Origin: Archangium violaceum | Lineage (GTDB): Bacteria > Myxococcota > Myxococcia > Myxococcales > Myxococcaceae | Direction: 5' to 3' | NCBI RefSeq assembly: GCF_016859125.1 | Contig: NZ_CP069338.1 | Coordinates: forward strand, 11,287,501 to 11,351,500 | DNA length: 64,000 nt | In this document: in pieces, positions 1-9,167 of the stretch | Layout of the letters: every line of letters starts with the position of its first letter | Position numbering within the stretch: position 1 is the first letter of the stretch | The notes under the pieces: model-generated | The model's database searches: none | Seen by the model: only the letters and a program-made list of their open reading frames with translations | Told to the model about the DNA's origin: nothing | Program-made: the position numbers and the translations under genes

Positions 1-129
1 ATAGGGGTTGGCCAGTACGTCCCGGTTGAGCAGGGGGTGGGTAGGGGGGGATTGCATGGGATTGCTCCTGTGCCTGGCCGCTGGTCGGTCGGTAACGGGC
101 CGAGCTCGGGTGATGCTTAATGCGAATCG

Positions 130-204
130 TTGCGCCGTGCAACGTTGTGCCGTGCAATGTTGCACGGCGCGACATTGTTCCCCGCGACGATGCACCGCGG
201 CATG
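130..204. repeat. 15-bp tandem repeat array upstream of the MarR gene
   Basis: Five consecutive 15-bp units begin at 130, 145, 160, 175 and 190. The first two read TTGCGCCGTGCAACG and TTGTGCCGTGCAATG; the later ones are more degenerate. Each good unit contains a TTGC-N5-GCAA dyad, the sort of short dyad MarR proteins bind. A perfect 12-bp inverted repeat also pairs 132-143 with 159-170. The array ends 42 bp before the MarR start codon, so an autoregulatory operator cluster is the simplest reading. The rest of 1-246 shows nothing gene-like. Confidence 0.7.
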
Positions 205-246
205 GACTTCCTCGCGGTATTGGGCCATTGAACAAATCGAGGGGAC

Positions 247-738
247 ATGAACAGACAGCGAAAAAAGGAGCGGCGGAAACCGGCACGCGAGGAGGCCACG
301 CTCGATTCCCTGGAGCGGGAGCTGAGCGTGTTCGTCCGGCGCGCGCTCCGGTTGTTCTGGAGCGAGAAGCGGGACGAGGATGTTCTCGATCGTTGGAACT
401 ACGCGTTGCTCGTGCGGTTGCTCGAAGAGGGGCCGCTGCGGGTGGGCGAGGTGGCTCGCCGGTTCGGCATCGACAAGTCGACGGCGAGCCGGCACCTCGG
501 GAAGCTCGAGGAGGAAGGGCTGGTGGAGGCCGTGGCGGACGAGCGTGATGCCCGCTCGGTGCCGCTGCGTATCACCCCCCGGGGCGAGGCACGTCTCATC
601 GAGGTCCGCCAGGCCCGGATGCAGCCGATACGGCGGCTCTTCGACACCTGGCCCAGCGAGGACCAGGAGGAGCTCTCCCGGCTGCTGGCCCGGCTCAACG
701 AGGACCTGGATCGGCTCGGGGTTCCTCCGGCCCGGTGA
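247..738 (+). CDS. MarR-family transcriptional regulator
   Basis: A 163-residue protein with a MarR-type winged helix-turn-helix. The recognition region (RFGIDKSTASRHLGKLEEEG) lies around residues 70-90 and is followed by a wing with the family-typical DERDARSVPLRITPRG. An N-terminal helix (about 22-50) and a C-terminal helix (about 125-160) would form the dimer interface. The start is supported by GAGGGG six bases upstream. The 15-bp repeat array just upstream suggests autoregulation. The ligand cannot be read from sequence. Neighbours are a decayed nucleosidase and a membrane protein on the other strand, so no target operon is evident. Confidence 0.88.
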   Translation: MNRQRKKERRKPAREEATLDSLERELSVFVRRALRLFWSEKRDEDVLDRWNYALLVRLLEEGPLRVGEVARRFGIDKSTASRHLGKLEEEGLVEAVADERDARSVPLRITPRGEARLIEVRQARMQPIRRLFDTWPSEDQEELSRLLARLNEDLDRLGVPPAR

Positions 739-766
739 GGGAGCACCATGGAGCCCCTCGTGGAGC

Positions 767-1625
767 TCAGAGCGATTCGAGGAAGGAGCGCACCACCAGG
801 GCCGAGTTGTGCGCCGCGAGCTGGAAGAAGGTGGAAATCTCGTTGGAGCCACTTCCACCTCCAGCCAGATCGCTCAGCGAGCGGAAGGCGATGAAGGGGA
901 CGCCGTTGGAGTAGGCCACCACCGCCACGGCGCTCGTCTCCATGTCCAGCGCGTCCACGCCGCTCCCGCTTCCGTCCTGGAAGCTGGAGCTTGCCCGTCA
1001 GCGCCGAGGCCACCGCGAGCATCCCCGGGTCCACGTCGAACCAGAATTTGTTCTCTGGCACGTCTGGCGTGCCTCCCTTCCGGAGCACCCCCATGTACTG
1101 GGGAAATGCCATTCCGTAGTGGCCCAGCTCGCGCGTATGTTGTGGCTGGAGCTGCCACGTGTCCGGACCCACCTCCCGGGCGAAGACCTGCTCCTGGTAG
1201 TTGGCCCACTGCCGGGGCACCGTCACGTCACCAATGTTCAGCGCGGGATTGACTCCCCCCGCGATGCCACTGAAGACAATGTGTGTCACATTGAAGCGGT
1301 CCAGCGCGAGCTGAACCGTCATGGCTGCGTTCACGGTGGAGATGCCGGAGAGGAAGAGCACCACGTCCTTGCCGCCCAGCTTCCCCAGACGGAACGTTCG
1401 GCCATTGAGCTCTTCCGTGGCCTGAACTTCCAGACCTGGCAGCAGCGCCTCCAGCTCTGGCGCCTAGGCCGTGACGACCGCGATGCGGGGCACCTCCCTG
1501 GGCTCGGGAGGGGGAAGGTCCCGCTCGTTGCGTTGCAGGAGGGGCAACAGCCGCGAACCTACCAAAGGTTGCGAAGAGGGACGAGGTGGCCACTCGGCGG
1601 GTGAAGCACAAGAGGGACTCGGCTC
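767..1625 (-). pseudogene. Decayed 5'-methylthioadenosine/SAH nucleosidase-like gene
   Basis: The minus strand encodes recognisable PNP/UDP-phosphorylase-family blocks: VLFLSGISTVNAAMTVQ and FSGIAGGVNPALNIGDVTVP in one frame, then DALDMETSAVAVVAYSNG and PFIAFRSLSDLAGG in another. An in-frame TAG at 1464-1466 interrupts RIAVVTA*APELEALLPG, where relatives usually have Tyr or Phe. Near 960-985 the reading frame changes and, by comparison with my memory of the family, about 40 residues between the LTGKLQ and ALDMET blocks are missing. Two independent lesions make this a pseudogene. The intended start is uncertain (ATG at 1625 or 1658). The parent protein was probably exported. Confidence 0.75.
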
Positions 1626-1654
1626 CATGCGAACGGGTGCTCTCCTAGCTCTTC

Positions 1655-2794
1655 TCAAGCTCGCTGCGCGGCGAGCGCGGCCTCGAGTTGCGTGCGCAGC
1701 GAGATCGCCTCAGCGGGCGACAGGACGATGCGGACCAGGGGGCCTCGCTCCCCCAGCACGTCGAGCTTCGTGTGCGCCACACGGAGGGGACGTTCCCCGC
1801 TCCCGATGAGCACTTGACCCGCCAGCAACCGCGACAACCGCAACCCGCGCACCTTCCCGAGCGGGATGCGCCGGACCCATGGAACCGGGACTGGCGTGCG
1901 AAGCAGCAGCACATCGCGACCGACCGTGAGCTTGTTGATGCCGCGCGCGGCGGTGCCTCGCAGTGCCAGCAGGAAAAGCCACGCGACAATGGCCATCCCC
2001 ATGAGGATGGCCACGATGAAGGGTCGCAACTCCTGGCGATTGAGCAGGACGACTCCGTACGCCAGTAGGAAGGAGCAGAGCGCCATGAAGAAGAGATGCA
2101 CGTACGGCCGTGCATGCCACGACAACTCGAGTCCGGCGGGCGTCACACGCGCCCGGACGGAGCCTCCTCCGGACGCAGCGGGAACGCCCGCGATTCCACC
2201 GTCCTTGCGCGGCCCCTGCTCGCGGCGCAGGGGCACGGGCTTCGGGGGCCAGACGGAGACCTCTCCCTCCGGGCCGCAGTGATCAAGCACCGGGACGCCC
2301 AGCGCCAGGGAGAGCTGGCGGGCCGCGCGTAGCAGCACGAGCTCGTCGGCATGCACCGCGAGTCTTCTGGGCACGCTCGAATCGGTGCGCAGCACGTCCA
2401 ACGACCACACCTGGGAGGCGACGTCAGGGCCACTGAGGTTGGGCCGGGCAAGAAGCCAGGTTTCCAGCGCCAGCGCCCGCACCTTGCGGAATGGAACACT
2501 TCCGACCGTGCCCTCGCGGAAGTCCACGAGGGTGAGTTCCCCGGGCCGGGTCAGTGGCCAAACCAACCCCGCGGCATAGAGAAGGCCCGGCAGCAGCAGC
2601 ACCACTCCGAGCCACCCCAGCACGAGCGCGGCGGCGCCCATGAGCAGAGCCCCGCCTGCCAGTGCGAACACCCGGCTCGCGAGATGATCCGCCCGCTCAC
2701 GTACCCACCAGCGATGGTCGCGCATCCACACGGGCTTGAGCAGGGTCCGCAAGGGACGTGGGCGGGGCACCGGGCGCGGAGAAGACCTGGGCAT
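1655..2794 (-). CDS. Hypothetical four-helix membrane protein
   Basis: A 379-residue protein that I do not recognise. Two hydrophobic hairpins are visible: residues about 42-62 and 64-82, then about 230-250 and 254-275. Between them is a soluble section of about 145 residues, and a C-terminal soluble domain follows (KVRGLRLSRLLAGQVLIGSG and on). The repeated layout of a helix pair followed by a PH-like beta section (REGTVGSVPFRKVRALALET; RIPLGKVRGLRLSRL) suggests two bPH-like halves, which is inference. It lies just upstream of the decayed nucleosidase in the same direction and was probably its operon partner. Confidence 0.7.
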   Translation of the reverse strand: MPRSSPRPVPRPRPLRTLLKPVWMRDHRWWVRERADHLASRVFALAGGALLMGAAALVLGWLGVVLLLPGLLYAAGLVWPLTRPGELTLVDFREGTVGSVPFRKVRALALETWLLARPNLSGPDVASQVWSLDVLRTDSSVPRRLAVHADELVLLRAARQLSLALGVPVLDHCGPEGEVSVWPPKPVPLRREQGPRKDGGIAGVPAASGGGSVRARVTPAGLELSWHARPYVHLFFMALCSFLLAYGVVLLNRQELRPFIVAILMGMAIVAWLFLLALRGTAARGINKLTVGRDVLLLRTPVPVPWVRRIPLGKVRGLRLSRLLAGQVLIGSGERPLRVAHTKLDVLGERGPLVRIVLSPAEAISLRTQLEAALAAQRA

Positions 2795-3378
2795 GAGGGC
2801 GGCCTACGGGTGGGCCGGAGTCGCGGAGCACGTCTGAGGTGCCGCGCCACAGGCTTCGGGCGAGGTCCAGCCGCTCACGTCCCGGGGCATCGAGGTGCGG
2901 ACGCGCCACCTGGCACTCGTCTTCAGCCGTTTCAGGACCCAGGACGCGGCACGCTCGAGACCATCACCAAACCGTAACGCTCCGCGATGACGGTCAGGCA
3001 TTCCCCCTGACGACGTGATCCTCGGCATGGCTTCGACCTCGCGCGAAACAGGGGCAGGAGCATCCCTGGGTTCACGTCCCATGACAACCGTGGCACCCGT
3101 ACGCCACGCATCACTGATTTCAAGGAGTCCGAGCCTCCCCCCCGAATGGAACATGCCCGTCATGGTGCCGGAAGGCATGGCTCCTTTCCCTCCATGGGAC
3201 AAGCTCCCCCGCAGGCAGTTCCACTCTCATGAGAGGCGCATCTCCGTGAACCTGTTCCTCCTCCTGACCCTACTCACCGCCGCCCCGGCGACTGGCACGC
3301 CTGGGCCCCGCTGGGCCCGGGCGTCCGCCTCCATCTGAGGACTTCAGCAGCCGCTCCACAGGCCCCACGGCGAGGTCG
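2795..3378. other. Intergenic stretch without a convincing gene
   Basis: No open frame here has family resemblance. The only suggestive item is a 30-codon frame on the plus strand at 3246-3338. It starts with GTG after GAGAGG, and its product begins with a textbook signal peptide (VNLFLLLTLLTAAPATG) but stops almost at once. It could be a tiny secreted peptide or the 5' stump of a lost secreted protein. Given the gene debris immediately downstream, the stump reading is preferred. Confidence 0.35.
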
Positions 3379-3666
3379 TCAGCCGCGCGGCCCGACCCAC
3401 AGCCCCGCGGCCGTGCCCGCGGCGAGGTGCTTCTCATAGCTCGCGACCTTCGCGTCGATGAGCTCCCGCGCTCGCCGCAGGTCGGCGAGCTGTGCGGCGA
3501 TGCGCTCCTGGTGCTCGCGGAGCACAACGAGTCGCTCTCGCTCCGTCCCCTCTCCCTTCCGGATGAGGCGAGCGAGCTTCGCGATCGTCGCGAGCGGCAT
3601 GCCGGAGGCGCGGAAGATGCGGCAGTTCACGATCCACGCGACGTCGGCATCGGTGTACAGCGGCAC
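3379..3666 (-). pseudogene. MerR-family regulator, 3' fragment lacking the DNA-binding domain
   Basis: Translation from 3666 gives the C-terminal three quarters of a MerR protein: LYTDADVAWIVNCRIFRASG, MPLATIAKLARLIRKGEGT, then a dimerisation coiled coil (RERLVVLREHQERIAAQLAD). The N-terminal winged helix that normally precedes the (R)RYTDADV block is absent. Reading upstream meets a stop at 3730-3732, with only unrelated sequence between. The fragment cannot bind DNA as a MerR protein. It abuts the remnant of a divergent short-chain dehydrogenase, so one deletion appears to have removed both 5' ends. Confidence 0.75.
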
Positions 3667-3912
3667 CTCAGCCGCGCGGAGATGATCGAGGCCGGCTGGG
3701 TCGATTCCTCTGGCGCCCCTGTGAATCCGTCATTCCGCTCGCCCGAGCAGGGCGCGGCGACCCAGGTCTGGGCGGCCACATCGCCCTCGCTCGTTGGGAA
3801 GGGCGGGCTGCACTGTGAGGACTGCGCGGTCGTCGGACCGGCGCTGTCGGGGTTGCCCGAGGAGGAGGCGGAGCGATTGTGGGAATACTCGATAGGGCTC
3901 GTCAGCGCCTAG
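3655..3912 (+). pseudogene. Short-chain dehydrogenase, 3' fragment only
   Basis: The plus-strand frame ending at 3912 reads QRHLSRAEMIEAGWVDSSG, then SPEQGAATQVWAATSPSLVG, KGGLHCEDCAV and EEEAERLWEYS. This is the characteristic C-terminus of the retinol-dehydrogenase-like SDR group, which in many bacteria is divergently paired with a MerR regulator. The Rossmann motif and catalytic Tyr-x3-Lys portion (about 230 residues) are missing. The remnant begins where the opposite-strand MerR remnant ends, near 3655-3666. Family assignment rests on the SPEQGAA and GGLxCEDC signatures. Confidence 0.7.
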
Positions 3913-3976
3913 CCGTGCAAGCCCCGACGGAACCATTCGAGGCGGCGAGTGCTGGCCGTCGCGGTACACTCCGGGC

Positions 3977-5182
3977 ATGACGATGGACCCTCACGGGGCA
4001 TGGGCGTACCGCCCGGATGCCCCTCTTCGAGGCGCGGCGGACGGGCCGCTCTCGGGCCTGACGTTCAGCGCCAAGGACCTGTACGGCGTGCCGGGATGGC
4101 CGCTGCGGGGCAGCTCTCGGGCAGTCCTTCCCGAAGTGGGTGACAGTCCGCTCGTGGCTCGCCTCCTGGGGCTCGGGGCGACGCTCCTCGGAAAGACGCA
4201 CCTGCACGAGGTGGCGCTCGGCATCACCGGCGCCAATGCCTTCGGCGGGACGCGCAACCCGTTGGAGCCCACGCGGGTGGCGGGTGGCTCCAGCGGCGGT
4301 GCGGCCGTGAGCGTCGCGACGGGCGAGGTGGACTTCGCGCTCGGCACGGACACGGGTGGCAGCATCCGCGTGCCGGCCGCGTGGTGCGGCGTGGTGGGCT
4401 TCAAGCCCACGAAAGGCAGCGCCGCCTGGCCCACCGAGGGCGTGCTGCCGCTGAGCTCCACCTGCGACCACACGGGCCCGCTCGCGCGGGAAGTGCGCGG
4501 GGTGGCTCGCATCCACACCGCCTTGTCGGGCGAGGCCGTGGCTCCGAGGGCGTGGGCCGGAGTGCGCGTGGGCGTGTGGGACGTCCCTGCCTGGGTTACC
4601 CCGGACGTCTGGGCCGTGGTGGAGGCGGACGCGGCACGGTTGGCGGCGCTGGGGGCGCGAATCACGCGAGTGCCCTTTCCCGACATCATGGATGCGTACA
4701 CGCCCATCGTGCTGAGCGAGGCGGCGGCCGTGCATGCGCGGGCCTTGACGAGCGAAGCGCCGGGTTTCATCGCCACCACGGAAGCGAACCTTCGCGCGGG
4801 CGCGGCACTGAGCAAGGCGGACGTGGCGGCCGCGCGTGCCAGGCGGGAGGCGTACCGCACGCGACTGGAGGCACTGTTCAGCGAGGTGGACGTCCTGCTC
4901 GGCCCCGCGGTACCAGACGTGGCGCCCCGGGTCGACCAGGAAGAAGTCGGTGTCGCGGAAGGAGTGCTGCCAGTGCGGCGTGCGGTGCTGCGCATCACCG
5001 CGCCGTGGAGTCTGCTGGGCGCGCCGACGCTGTGCCTCCCGCGTCCGCTCGGTGCGCTGTCGGTGGGCGTTCAGCTGGTCGCGCCATGGGAACAGGACGT
5101 GGCCCTGCTCGGATGGGGGCTCGGAATGGATATAACAGGGCCTCGCCCTGGCGCAGCAGGGACGCGCCAACATGGCACGTGA
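3977..5182 (+). CDS. Amidase-signature family hydrolase
   Basis: A 401-residue amidase-signature enzyme hydrolysing a C-N amide bond of unknown substrate. The Ser-cisSer-Lys triad is intact: Lys33 in [10 protein letters not shown], Ser105 in GGSSGG, Ser129 in [12 protein letters not shown]. The 24-residue spacing between the two serines matches the family. At 401 residues it is shorter than GatA (about 480) and has no GatB or GatC neighbour, so it is not tRNA amidotransferase. No signal peptide is seen. ATG 3977 lacks a Shine-Dalgarno sequence, but a -10-like TACACT sits at 3963-3968, so the message may be leaderless. Confidence 0.85.
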   Translation: MTMDPHGAWAYRPDAPLRGAADGPLSGLTFSAKDLYGVPGWPLRGSSRAVLPEVGDSPLVARLLGLGATLLGKTHLHEVALGITGANAFGGTRNPLEPTRVAGGSSGGAAVSVATGEVDFALGTDTGGSIRVPAAWCGVVGFKPTKGSAAWPTEGVLPLSSTCDHTGPLAREVRGVARIHTALSGEAVAPRAWAGVRVGVWDVPAWVTPDVWAVVEADAARLAALGARITRVPFPDIMDAYTPIVLSEAAAVHARALTSEAPGFIATTEANLRAGAALSKADVAAARARREAYRTRLEALFSEVDVLLGPAVPDVAPRVDQEEVGVAEGVLPVRRAVLRITAPWSLLGAPTLCLPRPLGALSVGVQLVAPWEQDVALLGWGLGMDITGPRPGAAGTRQHGT

Positions 5183-5579
5183 GCGGACCCGCGCAACGAC
5201 GACACGCGGTGGGCTTCACCTCGCGCGTCTCGTCGGCGCACTCGGGAGGCCGGTCCATCGTCTCGCCGGGGCTGGTCGACCCATCCCCGCATCGCCAACA
5301 CTTGCTTGACTGGCCGCTCACTCCACGAAGAGTGGCTCGCGGGGCGTAGAGTAGTTCCCCCATGCGGGGGGCGGAGCCGTGGCCGGAGGAAGGGAGCCCG
5401 TCCCTGGCCACAGGCCCACCCTCACAATGACTGGCATCACCCCCCCGGTGAATCGCTCTCCTGCATCCCCAAAACCGTCCTGCACTCAACATATTCCGAG
5501 ATGGACGGTTTCGCTTGAATTCCTCCACAATCTGGCTTCAGTTACTGTCATTGTCGCTTCGCGTTTGGTGGGGCGACTC

Positions 5580-5940
5580 AGCGGTGAGCGCCCCCAAATC
5601 CCGGGAACCACTGGAGAATGCACTTCATTGCCAAGAGACTGCAATTTTCCTTCAATCAAAAATGACAACGTTACGATTCGTTCCCCCCTCTCTTTCATCC
5701 GCGCGGGAGGCATCAAGCGGGACGTCACGGGCATGAGCGCCTCACGTCTGGAGGCAACCCAGCGGTGGCGCACGCCAATCCGGTGACCCCAGGAGGCTCC
5801 GCCTCATTGCCATCAAGCTGAAATCTTCCCTTCAACCAAAAATGACAACGTTGTGATTCGCTCACCCCCTCTTGTGACCGTGGAGCAGCCATCACTCGGG
5901 ACGAGGAGGGACTGTCGAGAACATACCCCAGGGAGAGGGA
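5580..5940. repeat. Diverged 180-bp tandem duplication upstream of GH5
   Basis: Two imperfect copies about 180 bp apart (roughly 5580-5760 and 5760-5940). The best conserved core is at 5649-5680 versus 5829-5860, with 29 of 32 bases matching and including AAAAATGACAACGTT. Flanking similarity covers CAGCGGTG at the start, CTCATTGCC-like blocks and the run of C after the core. The core is notably AT-richer than the genome. No coding potential is evident anywhere in 5183-5940. The duplication ends at the region that should contain the glycosidase promoter. Confidence 0.6.
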
Positions 5941-5987
5941 TGACAATGCTGTCAGACATTGCAGGCCCATGGCGGGTCCATGCCTGC
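5941..5987 (+). promoter_or_regulatory. Dyads in the leader region of the GH5 gene
   Basis: A perfect inverted repeat TGACA-ATGC-TGTCA lies at 5941-5954, about 60 bp before the start codon. A second imperfect hairpin has GCAGG at 5961-5965 and CCTGC at 5983-5987 with an inner CATG pair. The first looks like a regulator site and the second could shape the leader mRNA. No regulator is assigned. Confidence 0.4.
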
Positions 5988-6015
5988 CATTGGGCTCACT
6001 TCTGGAGACACCTTT

Positions 6016-7653
6016 ATGTCCCGACAGATTCACCACGCTGATCCCCGTCATGTCTGGTTCTGGTGGCGAAAGCTCCTCACCACCGCGACAAGCGCCGTGC
6101 TGATTGCCGCGCTCTCCGTCCTCGCGCCCATCAGGGCCGCCCATGCCGCGGACGGTGGCTTCCATATCGTCAACGGCCGGCTCCTCGACGCGAACGGCAA
6201 CGACTTCATCATCCGCGGTATCAGCCACCCGCACGCATGGTACCCGCAGAGGACCAGCTCGTTCGCTGACATCAAGGTGGTGGGGGCCAACAGCGTCCGC
6301 GTCGTGCTGAGCGGTGGCCGGTGGTCGGTCAACACGGCCAGCGATGTGGCGAACGTCATCTCGCTCTGCAAGCAGAACCGGCTCATCTGCGTGCTCGAGA
6401 ACCACGACACGACGGGCTATGGGGAGGCGAGTGACGCCTACAGCCTCTCTCAGGCCGTCGACTACTGGCTGAGCATTCGCAGTGCGCTCGTTGGCCAGGA
6501 GGCCTATGCCATCATCAACATCGGCAATGAGCCGTATGGCAACACCAATCCCACGGCGTGGGTTGCGGCGATCATTGATGCGATCCAACGCCTGCGCGCT
6601 GCTGGGCTGACGCACACCTTGATGATTGACGGGCCGAATTGGGGGCAGGACTGGTCCAACACCATGCGGGACAACGCCCAGACGATCTGGGAGGCCGACC
6701 CGCTGCGCAACTCCATCTTCAGCATCCACATGTACGGCGTCTACAACACCCCATCGAAGGTAAAGGCCTACCTCGACTCGTTTACCAGCCGTGGCCTGCC
6801 CATCCTCGTCGGCGAGTTCGGGTGGTACCACTCCGACGGAGATCCGGATGAGGTGACAATCACGGAGCACACCACGTCGCTGGGTCTCGGCTACATAGGC
6901 TGGTCGTGGAGCGGCAACGGAGGTGGCGTCGAATACCTCGACATGGTCACCAACTTCAACCCGGCCAGCCGCACGGACTGGGGCAACTGGCTCATCACGA
7001 GTGCCAATGGCCTCGAGGCCACCTCCGTCGAGGCCTCGGTTTTCGAGGGAGGTGGCGACACGCAGCGCCCGACCGCGCCCGGCAACCTGGAGGCGACAGG
7101 TACGACGTCGAGCAGCGTGTCGCTCGCGTGGAGCGCCTCGACCGACAACGTCGCGGTGACCGGTTACGATGTCTACCGAGGGTCCGCCCGCGTGGCGACG
7201 CTCCCCAGCAGCATGCTGTCGTACACGGACACGGGGCTGTCTGCGAACACGACCTACAAATACACGGTGTATGCGCGTGATGCCGCTGGGAACGTGAGCG
7301 AGGCGTCCAACACCGTTTCCGCGACGACCCAGTCCTCCGGGGGAGGAACCGACGGCTGCACGGCGACCTATAAGCTCGATAACGAGTGGGGCACCGGCTT
7401 CGGCGCCACCGTGACGGTGACGAACACCGGGACCACCGCGACCAAGGGCTGGACGATCAGCTGGACCTTCGGTGGCAACCAGCAGATCACCAACATGTGG
7501 AACGCCACGCCGACCCAATCCGGCGCGAGCGTCACGGTGCGGAACATGAGCTACAACGGTGTCATCCAGCCAGGGAGCAGCACGACCTTCGGATTCCAGG
7601 CGGCGTATTCCGGTTCCAATACCTCGCCAACCCTGACCTGCACCGTCAACTGA
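6016..7653 (+). CDS. Secreted GH5 mannanase/cellulase with FnIII and CBM2
   Basis: A 545-residue exported glycosidase. Residues 1-45 form a long signal peptide (RRKLLTTATSAVL...RAAHA after a basic, Trp-rich start). The GH5 barrel spans about 48-345, with acid/base Glu172 in INIGNEPYG and nucleophile Glu267 in ILVGEFGW. FnIII follows at about 365-450, then a GGG linker and a C-terminal CBM2 (about 465-545) with Cys near both ends and conserved Trp. The fold resembles subfamily GH5_8 endo-beta-1,4-mannanases, but cellulase activity is not excluded. ATG 6016 is preferred over upstream starts because TGGAGA precedes it and it begins the signal peptide. Confidence 0.9.
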   Translation: MSRQIHHADPRHVWFWWRKLLTTATSAVLIAALSVLAPIRAAHAADGGFHIVNGRLLDANGNDFIIRGISHPHAWYPQRTSSFADIKVVGANSVRVVLSGGRWSVNTASDVANVISLCKQNRLICVLENHDTTGYGEASDAYSLSQAVDYWLSIRSALVGQEAYAIINIGNEPYGNTNPTAWVAAIIDAIQRLRAAGLTHTLMIDGPNWGQDWSNTMRDNAQTIWEADPLRNSIFSIHMYGVYNTPSKVKAYLDSFTSRGLPILVGEFGWYHSDGDPDEVTITEHTTSLGLGYIGWSWSGNGGGVEYLDMVTNFNPASRTDWGNWLITSANGLEATSVEASVFEGGGDTQRPTAPGNLEATGTTSSSVSLAWSASTDNVAVTGYDVYRGSARVATLPSSMLSYTDTGLSANTTYKYTVYARDAAGNVSEASNTVSATTQSSGGGTDGCTATYKLDNEWGTGFGATVTVTNTGTTATKGWTISWTFGGNQQITNMWNATPTQSGASVTVRNMSYNGVIQPGSSTTFGFQAAYSGSNTSPTLTCTVN

Positions 7654-7711
7654 AGGAGTCTGTGGCAGGGAGGGACCGAGGCGGGGTCCCTCCCGGCCCG
7701 GCGCGCCGCTC

Positions 7712-7909
7712 TTGGAGCACCCGAGCCTATCGCGCCTCGCCCATCAGCGGGCGCCTGCCCAGGGAATGCCTCACCAGGTGCAGCGTCACGTCGTCACGAT
7801 GCGGATGCTGGAGAAGATGACCGGCGCGGAGGTGGCGCGCGAGCTCTCCCTCACGCCGGGCCACGCGGCCGTGCTGCTGCACCGGGCGAAAGCGGAGTTG
7901 CAGCGCTGA
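7712..7909 (+). pseudogene. Sigma-70 factor region 4 remnant
   Basis: The frame ends with RHVVTMRMLEKMTGAEVARE, then LSLTPGHAAVLLHRAKAELQ, a clear sigma-70 region 4.2 helix-turn-helix as found at the end of ECF-type sigma factors. Region 2 and the rest of region 4 are absent upstream, where about 50 bp separates it from the GH5 stop. It is therefore a 3' remnant. The following stretch (7910-8198) holds no recognisable gene apart from a short frame ending DWTLHQLTDEELEFLGF at about 8042, possibly another remnant. Confidence 0.6.
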
Positions 7910-8198
7910 GCGAAGTTCTAAGCTGATGATGCCGCGAGCTGGAGCGGGGACCAGTCCGGAGGCCAGCGCGCGTCGAGGTCAGCGCCGCCGGATTGGACCT
8001 TGCATCAGCTCACGGATGAAGAGCTCGAGTTCCTCGGGTTTTGACCTGAAAGTGCGGCGAACAAGAAGGTGAGCTGACAGCGCAGGTTGGAGGCCTCCAT
8101 CAACAGCGAGTGGGTGGCGCGGTGCCTGGAGACGCTGGGGCCACGTGCTCGACCACCCAGCCCCTCGTGATTACCCTCGGATTGGGGAGGCATCGACC

Positions 8199-9167
8199 AT
8201 GGCGGTCTCCGACTTCCGTGAAGCGTTCATCGAGGGCAATCCCCGGCTCGCGATCCGGGATTACGGTGGCTCCGGGTCGGCGGTGCTGCTCGTCCACGGA
8301 ATCGGACGGACGCTCGAGGACTGGCGCCTGCTCGCACCCCTGCTGCGCGATGAGCACCGCGTGGTCGCGCTGGACCTGCGCCTCCATGGCCACTCGGGCG
8401 AAGGGGGCTGGTCGTGGGACGAGCTCGTGGTGGACCTCGAGCGGGTGTGTCAGCACCTGGCCCTGGGCCGCACCGCAATCATCGGCCAATCCCTGGGCGG
8501 CATACTCGCGGGGGTGTACGCCGCCCGGCACTCCGACTGCCCGGCCGCCATCAACATCGACGGCCACGGGTGGCTGCCCCCCGAGCGCTTCCCCGGTCTT
8601 CCCCCCAACCTGGCGCGAGAGCAGCTCGCGTGGATGAAGGACTGGATGGCCAGGCAGGCGTCCGCCCTGGACACCCCTATGCCCGAAGCCACGTTCCGCG
8701 CGATGCTGGACGCGCAGAAATCCCTGGCGGAGCAGCTCGGGGTCCCGGTGGAAGTGCTGGTCGCGTCGACGTGGCGAGCGGCGGTGCACGATGCTCACGG
8801 CGACTACCGGCTGAGGCCCTCTGGAGAGGCCCTCCGGACCATCCAGGAGCTCACGAACGAGACAGATCTGTTCGCGGTCTACGCCCAGGTGACAACTCCC
8901 CTGCTCATCTTCCAGCTGACCGCGCCCATCGCGCCCTCGGCGCCCGACATGCCCCCCTGGTTGCACGGCTTCCTCGACAGTTTCGCGGAGGGGCTGAAGC
9001 GGGAGCACCAGGCGCTCGTCCATCACCAGCCAAACATCGAGGTCATGTTCCTCGAGGCCCCTCATCTGGCAACCCTCAGCCACCCGGCGGCCCTCGCGAG
9101 CCGCATCCTCTCGTTCCTGGCGCGAGTGGCTCCGAGCGAAAGGCTCAGCCCCCCACCGGCGGGGTGA
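8199..9167 (+). CDS. Alpha/beta hydrolase
   Basis: A 322-residue cytosolic alpha/beta-hydrolase. Oxyanion-hole motif LLVHGIG is at 30-36, nucleophile Ser98 in GQSLGG, and the probable catalytic His in LEAPHLATLSHP near the C-terminus. It has a cap region (about 130-250) rich in Trp and Met. The substrate is unknown and an esterase or C-C hydrolase are both possible. ATG 8199 is preferred over an in-frame ATG at 8145 because GGGGAGG lies about ten bases upstream. The gene is monocistronic, convergent with the glycine cleavage operon and separated from it by a strong hairpin. Confidence 0.82.
   Translation: MAVSDFREAFIEGNPRLAIRDYGGSGSAVLLVHGIGRTLEDWRLLAPLLRDEHRVVALDLRLHGHSGEGGWSWDELVVDLERVCQHLALGRTAIIGQSLGGILAGVYAARHSDCPAAINIDGHGWLPPERFPGLPPNLAREQLAWMKDWMARQASALDTPMPEATFRAMLDAQKSLAEQLGVPVEVLVASTWRAAVHDAHGDYRLRPSGEALRTIQELTNETDLFAVYAQVTTPLLIFQLTAPIAPSAPDMPPWLHGFLDSFAEGLKREHQALVHHQPNIEVMFLEAPHLATLSHPAALASRILSFLARVAPSERLSPPPAG

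Noticed and set aside
130-204. A coding pentapeptide repeat (APCNV-VPCNV-ARRDI)
   Set aside because: The frame continues antisense-like into the MarR gene in a different register, has no Shine-Dalgarno sequence, and the repeat is better explained as operator DNA.
3730-3978. A small minus-strand gene between the SDR remnant and the amidase
   Set aside because: The product has no signal, helix or family pattern, and the plus strand carries the clear SDR C-terminus.
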